Source: Epinephelus fuscoguttatus
Lineage: Eukaryota > Chordata > Actinopteri > Perciformes > Serranidae
Direction of reading: 5' to 3'
Length of the DNA stretch: 64,000 nucleotides
NCBI RefSeq assembly: GCF_011397635.1
Contig: NC_064770.1
Coordinates: forward strand, 5,909,826-5,973,825
Shown: positions 12,961-23,926 of the stretch, piece after piece
Layout: every line of letters begins with the position of its first letter
Position numbering within the stretch: position 1 is the first letter of the stretch
The notes under the pieces: model-generated
Told to the model about the DNA's origin: nothing
Database searches by the model: none
The model's input: only the letters and a program-made list of their open reading frames with translations
Made by a program: the position numbers and the translations under genes

Positions 12961-13344
12961 TAAATTTGACACTTTTAAAATCTACTTTTAAAATGATGAT
13001 TGTGAAAAGTGGTGAGGTTTCAATAAAGAACACATTTTTTTTTACAATTTTAAATACCACAGGGAGAAATTGACATTTAGGGCATACAATTTATTTTTTT
13101 ATTAGAGGATAAATATAACCAGGCTATCATGTTACGATGACCACATTTCTTTTCTTGGTTAGTAGCAGAGCACTGCAGAATAACTGTATTAAACACTAAC
13201 AATAAGAGAGAAAAAACACTGCAGGCACCGATGTATGGATGCTGCAGAAAATAAGTAATGATACCATTTCAAATATTCATTAATTATATGTAAGGAGTCA
13301 TGGGTATTTTTGACAACACTTATGTGCACATATAGGCTAGCAAT

Positions 13345-13470
13345 AGCCTGGGCTGTAGCCAGGATTTAAACAATACTGAGGTCAATTCCCTGTGTAGTTA
13401 TACTGTGACCCCATCCAACTAAGAAACCTTTACTAACCACAAAACAATGAACATTAAAAAAATGTATTTT
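13345..13470. repeat. dispersed repeat ('gtagccaggact..aatactgaggtca' family), copy 2
   Basis: This copy matches the one at 4340-4380 over the gtagccagga...aatactgaggtca block. It is non-coding. Confidence 0.45.
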
Positions 13471-13889
13471 CAAATCTGTTTGGGGTTTTTTTCTGCACTT
13501 TAGCTTTGCAGGTATATTTTCTGTAAATGTATGTCCCTTATTTATGCTTAAAAGGTTCTTTCAAAGATCCCTTCAAACTAACAGGAAAATAATTCTGAAG
13601 AAAATATATATATTTTTGTATTTTTTAACCCGAAAACTGAGAGAAGATTGTAAAAACATCTTGTGTTATTTATATGTGTTTGCAGAATAGAATGTTTAGA
13701 ACAGTCTCTTTAGTTCTGGTAAATCTAAGATGATATCTAGTCTTATATCACAAAATCAGTATAATATTGATGTGTTGCCCAGCCCTGATTACCTGAAATA
13801 ATACAATGTCCTCAGTGGTAGCAGTGGTCCCCCTAACATTACATATTTTTTCCATTGGCAACACATGGTTTCAACACAATATACGATAT

Positions 13890-14110
13890 GATGTGATACT
13901 ATATACTTTATTGTCACCATAGGGAAATCCGTCTTTGACTCAGGAGCTGGACAAGTGTTGCTGTCTTACAATAATAATCTAGAAGAAATGAAAAGCATAC
14001 ACCACAAAAACATAAAAACACATACTACACATAACAGTATTGCACATCAGCCATTCATGTGTTGCACATAACACCTGCACACAGCAGAGCACCATAAGCA
14101 AAGCACAACA
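13890..14110 (-). repeat. LINE-like 3' tail, reverse orientation
   Basis: The sequence atactatatactttattgtcaccatagggaaatccgtctttga is the complement of the 3' tail seen on many fish LINEs (TTTCCCT..GGG..CAATAAAGT). The following 150 bases are rich in acacataa motifs. No coding sequence remains. Confidence 0.4.
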
Positions 14111-14885
14111 CAACTCCTAAAGCATCAAGCAACATTATTTAAATTAATTGATATTATTGATATTAATATTATAATAATACAGCTGAATTTGTTCCAACAA
14201 AAGCTTTTGTATTGTTATTATTAGTATTATTAGTATTATTTGCTATACTAGTGAAAAGGACTATCCAGACATTAATGAAATAAAGTTTATAGTGCTGTAT
14301 TTGTGTGTTTGATGTTGGATTAAAGCATAGAAGTATCTGGGTATGAGGGTATGGACACAAAAGAAATCATAGGCCTTGTTAAATGGGTCTTAACTGTGTA
14401 AATGATCTTTATATCTCTGAGAAATAGATCTTGTTTTTGTGAGGACGTTCTTCTAGCTGAGTGTGACTTTATATTGTTTGAGTTTAATGTGGTTTAAATG
14501 CGGAACTAAAAGCACTACCTGTGGCTTTGGCAGTTAAAATTGTTATCACTGGTTGAATCATTAACCACAGTTCACTGCTCACCTAAAGACAAGCCCTTAG
14601 TTTAAACAATAGCAGGCTTACTTCACTGAAAACATCATCATCCACAGACTGACTATCTGATTGTAGATTTAAACACAAAACTCATCTTCATGGTGTGTTC
14701 ATGCTTTATTAATAACGATGCATCATTTTGTTTCCTCCCCACAGAGACGGGAGAGAGCCTGTCCTACAGTGTCTTCAGCTGATGCTCAACTTTTTTGTAC
14801 TGTTTGTGTTTATGAGAAATTCTTCATAACTGATGATATTTGGAAGATGTGTTGTTGAGTCTTTAATAAATGTCTTATTACATGT

Positions 14886-15660
14886 ATATTTTCCTGATAA
14901 ATGTTATGTTGTTAATCAGTATGGCTACATTGATTCAGTCTGTTTAAAATCACTTAGTCAAAATTTTAAGACAAACTTACAGGAATTCATTACGATGTTA
15001 GCTGCTCAAATGAGCCACAGAAAGTTTATAGTTATCTCCAGTGTATGAAACATGATACTGATTAGAGATGAGTATAATAATAAATAGTAAACAATGATAG
15101 AGCTATCATTATTTGTAGGTGAAAGCTTGGACTGGAACTTTAAAGTTGTAGTCACATTTCAGACAATTTTGATAATATTTGTGGTTTTAAATAGTGTCTA
15201 TATGGGTGTATGTGATGACTGATTGAGTGACTAAACTGTCTTGTAATGTTGTTTACGTCAGGTCTCTTTTATAATAAGTCATTGATCTCAATGAGACTTT
15301 CTGATTTAAAAATAATTACAACTAACTAATAATGCATCACTTGATCACTACTTGAAACATTCAGTCTCTATGGAGTTAAAAGATATTTTTATACATTTTT
15401 TGCACTACATATGGTTTGTCTTGTACCTCTCTAACAAGATGATTTCTTCACTGCAACTATTCCTCTTCTCTCCACCCAGTGTCTTGTAGTGTTCCTCACA
15501 ATCCAGACACCAGAATAAATGTTTGCATTGTACATTTTGGCAGACCACAGATTAGTTACATTTGTACGTCGTATTCAATGTTTTCACTCTTGCTTGTCAA
15601 TTACACACAGGTCCGAAGTATACACACACACACACAAACAAACAGGACCTATACGTGCAC
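14886..15660. other. intergenic, nothing recognised
   Basis: AT-rich sequence between the TMEM238L 3' end and the SINE. A short imperfect acac run is at 15620-15645. Confidence 0.5.
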
Positions 15661-15664
15661 AAAG

Positions 15665-15885
15665 TGGAGAGATGTCAGAGTGAGGGGGCTGCCCTTGATG
15701 AGGCACCCCAAGCAGTTGGGGGGTTCGGTGCTCAAGGGCACCTCGGCAGTGCCCAGGAGGTGAACTGGCACCTCTCCAGCCCCCAGTCCACGCTCCATAT
15801 TTTTGGTCTGGACGGGGACTCGAACAGGCGACCCTCCGGTTCCCAACCCAAGTCCCTATGGACTGAGCTACTTCCGCCCCCTTAC
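15665..15885 (-). mobile_element. tRNA-derived SINE
   Basis: On the minus strand the head reads as a tRNA-like promoter. An A-box-like GTAGCTCAGTCCATAGGG is followed about 30 bases later by a B-box TGTTCGAGTCCC, then a body (AGGTGCCAGTTCACCTCC, TGAGCACCGAACCCC). It is one of the common SINE families of teleosts. No RNA polymerase III terminator or poly(A) was checked at its end. The frames seen here in both orientations are chance. Confidence 0.65.
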
Positions 15886-16321
15886 AGTGGTGTAATGACC
15901 AAAGAATTTGAAGAATCAATGAACCAACTTCCAATATCTGCATGACAGTAGTGGATAGAAAAGCATGGATATTTGCTTTTTTTTTTAGCTCATTTTCTGA
16001 AAATTTGGCTGAAATTTGTGCCACATTTGGATAGAAACCCAACTAATGTTAAAGGAGTTACTTGTAATAATAAACCTACAGATAATTATCATCTTAATCT
16101 GGAGCTCCCCTTGGCTGTACAGAACCTTGTAATGACTTTCAGCTCCTTGGTCAGAGGTCCAGCTCAAAACTTGACTGTTTTGTATCACTCCCACCACTCT
16201 TATAGAGTCTTTTTGACTGAAGCAGTTTTCAGCAAAAAGCTCTGAAAACTGATTGTACAGCAAACAACACAACTAAAAGAGGGAATATTGGGCTTAGATT
16301 CATCAAGTGGATGCAAATATA

Positions 16322-17949
16322 CAGTACAGGCCAAAAGTTTGGACACACCTTCTCATTCAATGCGTTTTCTTTATTTTCATGACTATTTACATTGTAGATT
16401 CTCACTGAAGGCATCAAAACTATGAATGAACACATGTGGAGTTATGTACTTAACAAAAAAAGGTGGAATAACTGAAAACATGTTTTATATTCTAGTTTCT
16501 TCAAAATAGCCACCCTTTGCTCTGATTACTGCTTTGCACACTCTTGGCATTCTCTCCATGAGCTTCAAGAGGTAGTCACCTAAAATGGTTTCCACTTCAC
16601 AGGTGTGCCTTATCAGGGTTAATTAGTGGAATTTCTTGCTTTATCAATGGGGTTGGGACCATCAGTTGTGTTGTGCAGAAGTCAGGTTAATACACAGCCG
16701 ACAGCCCTATTGGACAACTGTTAAAATTCATATTATGGCAAGAACCAATCAGCTAACTAAAGAAAAACCAGTGGCCATCATTACTTTAAGAAATGAAGGT
16801 CAGTCAGTCCGGAAAATTGCAAAAACTTTAAATGTGTCCCCAAGTGGAGTCGCAAAAACCATCAAGCGCTACAACGAAACTGGCACACATGAGGACCGAC
16901 CCAGGAAAGGAAGACCAAGAGTCACCTCTGCTTCTGAGGATAAGTTCATCCGAGTCACCAGCCTCAGAAATGGCAAGTTAACAGCAGCTCAGATCAGAGA
17001 CCAGATGAATGCCACACAGAGTTCTAGCAGCAGACCCATCTCTAGAACAACTGTTAAGAGGAGACTGCGCGAATCAGGCCTTCATGGTCAAATAGCTGCT
17101 AGGAAACCACTGCTAAGGAGAGGCAACAAGCAGAAGAGATTTGTTTGGGCCAAGAAACACAAGGAATGGACATTAGACCAGTGGAAATCTGTGCTTTGGT
17201 CTGATGAGTCCAAATTTGAGATCTTTGGTTCCAACCGCCGTGTCTTTGTGAGACGCAGAAAAGGTGAACGGATGGATTCCACATGCCTGGTTCCCACTGT
17301 GAAGCATGGAGGAGGAGGTGTGATGGTGTGGGGTGTTTTGCTGGTGACACTGTTGGGGATTTATTCAAAATTGAAGGCACACTGAACCAGCATGGCTACC
17401 ACAGCATCCTGCAGCGACATGCCATCCCATCCGGTTTGCGTTTAGTTGGACGATCATTTATTTTTCAACAGGACAATGACCCCAAACACACCTCCAGGCT
17501 GTGTAAGGGCTATTTGACCAAGAAGGAGAGTGATGGAGTGCTGCGGCAGATGACCTGGCCTCCACAGTCACCGAACCTGAACCCAATGGAGATGGTTTGG
17601 GGTGAGCTGGACCGCAGAGTGAAGGCAAAGGGGCCAACAAGTGCTAAACACCTCTGGGAACTCCTTCAAGACTGTTGGAAAACCATTTCAGGTGACTACC
17701 TCTTGAAGCTCATGGAGAGAATGCCAAGAGTGTGCAAAGCAGTAATCAGAGCAAAGGGTGGCTATTTTGAAGAAACTAGAATATAAAACATGTTTTCAGT
17801 TATTTCACCTTTTTTTGTTAAGTACATAACTCCACATGTGTTCATTCATAGTTTTGATGCCTTCAGTGAGAATCTACAATGTAAATAGTCATGAAAATAA
17901 AGAAAACGCATTGAATGAGAAGGTGTGTCCAAACTTTTGGCCTGTACTG
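16322..17949 (+). mobile_element. Tc1/mariner transposon, almost complete
   Basis: A 1628-bp element bounded by the TA target duplication (16320-16321 and 17950-17951). Both ends carry the inverted sequence CAGTACAGGCCAAAAG. The inverted repeats run for about 270 bp on each side (16322-16591 and 17680-17949), unusually long, and the right repeat includes the last ~105 bases of the transposase gene. The single transposase gene lies on the plus strand. High similarity of the two arms and only one visible lesion suggest a recent insertion. Confidence 0.93.
16735..17786 (+). pseudogene. Tc1-type transposase, one frameshift
   Basis: The ATG at 16735 begins MARTNQLTKEK. An N-terminal paired-like helix-turn-helix DNA-binding region follows (NEGQSVRKIAKTLNVSPSGV), then the GRPR linker (RKGRPRVTS). 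The catalytic DD34E residues are all present: Asp in WSDESKFEIF, Asp in FQQDNDPKHT, and Glu in NPMEMVWGEL. Around 17330-17340 one base is missing in the conserved GGGGVMVWG motif. The frame shifts there; the N-terminal part ends in a short false tail at 17385, while the C-terminal part continues in another frame to the stop at 17784-17786. The enzyme would cut and paste the element at TA dinucleotides; this copy cannot make a full protein without frame restoration. Confidence 0.92.
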
Positions 17950-17951
17950 TA

Positions 17952-20234
17952 TTTCTAAATTAATGACGATGTTGCTTATGTCACTGAATGAATAATTAAA
18001 CAAAAAACACCCTTCACAAAAATCAGTAGGCTAATTGAAGGTTTAAGTAATCAAATCAGGCTGTTAACTTGCTTAGTCGCACAAATTCCCACAGGTGTTG
18101 TGTCAGCATTGTCAGTCATAGCTGGTAATGACAGCTACACAGGGAGTCTATGCACCTGAAGCACTGTGGATACTAAAATCATACACCACCTTACAAAACA
18201 TATAGGATTATTTTTAATAGCTTAAAATGAAAATCCATTCAGTCAAACTTTATTAACTTTGAGTATAGTTAGAAGCTAAATAAAAACATCAGAAAAAAAC
18301 ACACCCAGCAGGTAGTTCATAAAGCAGGAGCAGCTTCTGCTGTGATAACAGCAGGAAATGTGTTTGGATCAGACTAACAGCTCATCCAGGTTCATGCTGT
18401 GACCCTTACCCCCACAAACACCATGTTTATGATTCTATGTTATGTTACTGATAAGGTGGGGGAAAACTGAATATGAATATATAATATCAATAAATGTGTA
18501 CTGGTGAAAGACTGCTGTGTAAAAAGAGGTGTGGCTGGTAGCAGGCTTCACTGTTCCCACCCATGTAGATAACAAGCGTCGGTGTGTAACCTTTGGAACC
18601 AGTTGGTTTTATTATATTGCTGCTTCCTCTGACTGTGGCTCTGCTCTAACTCAGTCATGTCTGCCTGCACTGTTAATTCTGCAAGTACACTGTAAAGAAG
18701 CCCATTCAACCACTTTCAATGCTGAAGTGGGATTCACAAATTTACTATGACAACGTATGTCATTAGTGACAAGGGTGGGAAAAAGTAAACTAATCAAGCC
18801 CAGGCCTGGAGGCAGGCTAAAGCAGGCAGGAACAAAAACACAAGGAAGAGAAGGGGAAGTGAGAGAAAAAATAAAAATCAGGGGGGAGACAGATAAAAGA
18901 AAATTAAATAAATAAGTAAAAATAATTGAATAAATAAAAAGAATGAATAAATATTATAAAACTTCAATTAAAAGCCTAGTCCTTTTTACTAGCCCGGTGT
19001 GGATACACATTTTGATAAATAAATACCTGTTTCAATAAGATGCCTAGTCTGGTTATCAAGGAGTTCATTTTTTTATTTTTATTTATTTTTTTTTTAATAG
19101 AAGCTCTTCCAATGTTTAAAACTGGGTTCTTGGCTACTTCAGATTATGTGTCCATTCTTCAATTCCCCTGTGAAATATTCAGATTCGTCTGGTCTGTAAA
19201 GGCCCTCAGATCAAAAGAATCAAAAGGGTTTCGGGTGCCGTAATCCTCAAGTGCCCTAACTCTCTCCCTCTCTGATGTGCTGCCTGTTTGAGCTAGATCA
19301 AATGAATGATTCATAATTAATATGTTGTCTGAAGCTTAATTTTTATACAAGTAGTTATACAGGTTTAAATAAACAATTTGACTGCATTTCCCAATCTTTG
19401 CTGAGCAACAGTTTGGTGCAAAAGGAATTAAAGGCCTGTCCCATATAGATGCCTGTCCCAATAATAAGCCATTGGATTTCAGTGATTTAAGCAAATAATA
19501 GCCTGGGCTATTGATTGAAGTGTTACAGTAAAATTCTGCCCTGGCTGTCCTGACCCACCCTAGATCAACTCCTGCGCCTCTTTGACCTCTGGAACCTACC
19601 AGAGACACCCTCCAATGAGCGTAGGCTCTTTCACATGAAAAACCACCCACCCACCCACACCCACACCCACACCCACACACACACACACACACACACACGC
19701 CTTGACACATGAGAACTAAAATAAAAAAAATAATAAACTATTTAAAAAATATATCATTATTAATAATCTATTTATTTTTTATTTTGATATTCATATATTT
19801 TTTGTTTTCCCCTGCTTGTCTCATGCTGTGTCACATGTTTTCTTTGTTTCCATGTTGTTCATTTGTAGAAATGGAAAAGAAATAATATAAAATAACGCTA
19901 CATGTAATGCAAAAAAGTAGCTGTCTACATAATGCTATATCATTGAATCTCAGATGACTAACGGGAGTTTAAAAGGATGAAGCACACTGAATCCCACCCC
20001 CTACTACTCTCAGTGACATCAGATCATTGACAGAGAATGATATAACAGGCAGGGGAATACAACCAGTATTAGCTCTTTATTTTGGAAATACTGAGGTCAT
20101 GAGCCACCACTTGGTACATGGTACTTGATAGATAAATCGGTGATTGCACATCTTACTAGAAACTTCATTTTAAAAAAAGGAAAGAAATAAAATTTGATTT
20201 ATTTTCCGTTAGTATTCCCCGTTGTCTGGTTCCC
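17952..20234. other. intergenic stretch, no gene recognised
   Basis: AT-rich sequence with chance frames only. It holds a (CCCACA)n/(CA)n microsatellite at 19642-19698 and several A- and T-rich runs. Confidence 0.5.
19642..19698. repeat. (CCCACA)n-(CA)n compound microsatellite
   Basis: Units of cccaca merge into a pure CA run ending at 19698. Confidence 0.95.
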
Positions 20235-20239
20235 AGTAG

Positions 20240-20536
20240 GGCATCAAGGTGGTGTAGTGGTTCGATCCCAGCGTGGGTTTTCTCCAGGTAATCCGGCTTC
20301 CTCCCACAGTCCAAAGACATGCAGATTGGGGACTAGGTTAATTGATAACTCTAAATTGTCCGTAGGTGTGAATGTGAGTGTGAATGGTTGTTTGTCTCTA
20401 TGTGTCAGTCCTGCGATAGTCTGGCGACCTGTCCAGGGTGTACCCTGCCTCTCGCCCGATGTCAGCTGGGATAGGCTCCAGCCCCCCCGCGACCCTCAAG
20501 AGGATGAAGCGGTTAGAAAATGGATAGATGGATGGT
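20240..20536 (+). mobile_element. V-SINE-like element, internally shortened head
   Basis: The head 'ggtggtgtagtggttcgatccc' joins an A-box-like and a B-box-like piece with the usual spacer deleted. The core 'gtgggttttctccaggtaatccggcttcctcccacagtccaaagacatgc' resembles the conserved central domain of V-SINEs such as zebrafish DANA. The tail runs through 'gtccagggtgtaccctgcct' and 'agctgggataggctccagcc' to a gatggatgg end. No function for the host is implied. Confidence 0.65.
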
Positions 20537-21299
20537 TCCCAGTATTCAGGTGGAGTTTTTTTTGTTTTTTTGTTTTTTGTTTTTTTTTTTTTTTTAACTT
20601 TTTTTGACTATTATTATTTACTTTTCTGACCAGGATCATTATTAAAACTCAGCATGTTTAATATTTACATAATCATTGGAGGTTAATCCCCATCAATGTC
20701 AGTAAACCCACCAAATCCATGCATGTTATCAGTACGCTATGGCTGGTCTAAGTTGGACTGCCCTACTCAGCAAGATAACAGAATGAGAAATCCACTTTAA
20801 CCACAGCACCTTCTCTCTCTCTGATAGATCCTACAGAAAAGTCTACAGAGACTCTGTGACCCATCATTAGCGGTCATGTTCACCTGGTGTCAGCTGAAGT
20901 TCTGGAACAGCCTCTCAAAGGCCAGGATTGACTATGTGTGTGGTTAAAATTTGGATATCCAAAATGATGACAAATCTTTTTGAAAGAAAATGTCATTTTG
21001 GATTTTACCATCGTGCCATTGTAACAGACTGGTATGGACGAGCATGGGTCTCACAGTATCTCCTCCAACTGCTTAGTCTCAAGCTGCTGTGTGTTGGATC
21101 TGAAAATATCACTTTGGCGACTCCTAGTGGGAGTATAAAAAAGAAAAACAGTGCACTCTGGTACACACTGGCACCAATTACTGCAATTGGTACAAACAGC
21201 AAGTAGATTAGACCTTACATTTTACCCTGATATGTATTTTATGTGGTTCAGCAACCTCATTTTCAGAAAATGTCAAAACGTCATATCTGAGGTTTGTTT

Positions 21300-21303
21300 A
21301 AAA

Positions 21304-21335
<32 letters not shown>

Positions 21336-21384
21336 GTTTGGCCTCTACCATTTAGATGATTGATTGCAAACAAAGAGAGAGTCT

Positions 21385-21417
<33 letters not shown>
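21300..21417. repeat. A-run, (TA)n and T-run
   Basis: Low-complexity tracts: A12 followed by (TA)n at 21301-21335, and a 32-base T-run at 21386-21417. Confidence 0.95.
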
Positions 21418-21422
<5 letters not shown>

Positions 21423-21834
21423 TCATCAAAGCAGTATGTTTGATGATTAAGCAGCCCTATACTTATTTTGGAGTTGTTATTATTGGAATAATTTCTCCAG
21501 ATTTGGGCTATTCATTTCCACATTCAGGCCTATGTAAATTATTTATAGTCCATTCATTAGATACTTTTTGTTTTTATGATGTCTGCCATTCAAAATAAAA
21601 ACAATATTGCCACATATATCTTTTATCATCTTTGTCATCATCACTTTTATATCTATGTAATGTAAGTTTTATAACATAAGTTCAACAGCACAGCCAAACC
21701 ATTCAGTACTCGAATCTTTGCCCATTATCAGACAGTATCCTGAGTGCAGGGCTAGAGGAGGAGTTTACTGAATTATTCAGAATGACCTAAAGTTGAATCC
21801 TCATGCAACCAAATTGAATTGATCCAAATATCAT

Positions 21835-22880
21835 TGCAGTAGCAGTTGCTCTCCATAATCAATAGCTCACTGGTTTCTGGTCGTGTCCCGTCCCATTTCA
21901 AGCAAACGGTTGTTCAGCCGCTTCTCAAAAAGCCCAATCTGGACCCCGATGTTCTTAGTCACTACCGGCCCATTTCCAAGCTGCCCTTTGTATCTAAGAT
22001 TCTAGAAAAAGCAGTTGCAAACCAGTTAGTGACAGCGTTGAACAGTTACAATATCTTAGATAAATTTCAGTCCGGTTATCGTCAGTTACATTCCACAGAC
22101 ACTGCTCTTCTCAGGGTCTCCAATGACATCATGATGGCCTCCGATACCGGTAAATCCACTATCCTGGTTCTGCTTGACCTCAGTGCAGCCTTTGACACTG
22201 TTGATCACCACATCCTTTTAGACAGGCTGAGGGACAGGGTAGGAATCTCAGGGACCGTCCTTCATTGGTTTGAATCCTATCTGTCTGATCGATCCTTTTC
22301 TGTGGCTGTTGGCCCTCATAAATCAGAGTTTGCCCCCCTTTCTTGTGGGGTGCCCCAAGGTTCAGTGCTTTCACATCACTCCAGTCCTGGCATCCCTGCA
22401 CTGGCTCCCTGTTAATTTCAGGATCCAGCACAAGATTCTAACCATCACTTACAGAGCCCTCCATGGTCAAGCACCTGCATACTTGATGGATCTGGTGTCC
22501 TTTCACTGTCCTGTCAGGTCACTGCGGTCCGCTGAAGGCCACCTACTTACTGTCCCTCACACAAGATTAAAGACGAAAGGTGATAGAGCCTTTAAGGCTG
22601 TTGCACCTAAATGGTGGAATGCACTACCTCATGAGCTGAGAGCGGCCTCTTCTGTGGACACTTTTAAAAAGCAGTTAAAAACTTAGCAGGCTTGCATTCC
22701 ATTAATTGTCCATTGTATCATCTCTGTATTTCGCTGCACTTTACTTTTTATTTGTTTTTGTGTATTTTGCATTGTTTCTGTTATTGTATTTTTTGTATTT
22801 TATCTTGTGAAGCACTTTGTGAGTCCTCTCTGTGAGAAGTGCTATATAAACAAATTTTACTTACTTACTTACTTATTTTG
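21835..22880 (+). mobile_element. L2-type LINE, 5'-truncated and internally deleted
   Basis: It contains part of a reverse transcriptase, then directly the C-terminal region and 3' UTR. The end 'gtgctatataaacaaattttacttacttactta' is a typical L2-type tail with tandem tta-c units. The piece between the GVPQGSVL motif and the C-terminal domain, which would hold the YADD-type catalytic motif, is gone. Confidence 0.85.
21846..22686 (+). pseudogene. L2 LINE reverse transcriptase remnant
   Basis: The N-terminal frame (21846-22370) has HYRPISKLPFVSKILEKAV, FQSGYR, TALLRVSNDI, the LLDLSAAFDTVDH motif with a catalytic Asp, and GVPQGSVL. About 22370 the sequence jumps to the C-terminal block (ITPVLASLHWLPV, ALHGQAPAYLMDLV, WWNALPHELR) that continues in a second frame to a stop at 22686. 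The catalytic YADD segment is missing, so no active enzyme can be made. Confidence 0.87.
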
Positions 22881-23926
22881 TAATAGGCATAAATTATAAA
22901 ACACAACACTTCAAAGAATAAAGCTGTGCTACTGTAAATTTTGTTCAGTATCATGAAATCAGTAGTTTACGATTTAAGGGTAACATAAACATTTTGTTTT
23001 GAATACATCTTTCTTTTGGGATTCTTCACCAAAAAAAAAAATAGTGCTTCTTAGGTTTTAAAGTGTAAAATGAATAAATTTTATTCATATGGCCTAAAAA
23101 AAAGTCTGGAACTGCACCAGCAGCCAGAGAATGTTCTGAGTATAGGGGTACACTTTCTGTTTCACAACTGAATACACTACAATAGAATAAAGCTGGTTTT
23201 GTTATATTGCTATATTGCTATAAAAAACACTCTGTTGATCTACAAAATCAGGGACCGGTTGCACAAAACATCTTAAGTTTTCTCCTTACGTGTGACACTT
23301 AGCCGATGGACTTACACAGTTGCACAGAATCCCTTAAAAGGATTCATTTGTTAAGGAAAAATGTTAACTCTTTTACTGTTATAGCAGTAAAACTTTTCAT
23401 GGAAATTGTTTGTTCGCTTGAACTCATGCTTGTGATGCCTGTTATCGTCTCACAAAGTTGCACAGTGAAAAAAATGGCCAAAGACAACAAATCCATATTA
23501 GTCAGAGGAGGAAAAGATTATACTTCTGGAGGAATACAATCATAGAAATTTGCTAATTTCCCTTTGTGTTACCTTTTTCAAAATAATAAATAAAAAAACA
23601 AAACAACAATGGCCAACCGGAACCTTGACCCTATGAGTCAAGCTTATGGGAAGACTTTGAATGTCGCACCGGTGTCCTGTATTCACTTCCGTAAACAAGC
23701 GGTTCTCTTCCTCTTGTGAGCACATGCGCCTGAATACGGCACATTTAGGGATATATTTTCAAAACAGTGCAGTAACTCTCAAAAATCCTTAACATTGTCC
23801 TTAAACTTTCGACTGCTGATGACCTTAACGATTTAAAATGTAACCAGCTTGTCTTTGTTCATCAGCCGGAACCTGTGTCGTGAGGAAAGCTAACGTTAGC
23901 GTAGCGAAAACAACCATTACTGAAGT
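22881..23926. other. upstream region of RRN3
   Basis: It is AT-rich up to about 23600. The last 250 bases are richer in CpG (tgtcgcaccggtg, acgttagcgtagcg) and contain the probable transcription start and 5' UTR of RRN3. I see no TATA box close to the start, which fits a housekeeping promoter. Confidence 0.45.

Larger units (their letters stand above)
12413..14885 (+). other. tmem238l: probable spliced 3' UTR of the TMEM238L-like gene
   Basis: Thirteen bases after the stop lies a donor (gacag|gtgagg, intron from 12426). An acceptor is at 14744 (ttcctccccacag), followed by about 140 bases and an AATAAA signal at 14865-14870. An intron within the 3' UTR explains this layout. The exon 14745-14885 has no long frame. 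The splice is inferred from signals alone. Confidence 0.45.

Noticed and set aside
15562-16042. Long overlapping frames on both strands
   Set aside because: They read through a tRNA-derived SINE, and their codons follow the SINE rather than a gene.
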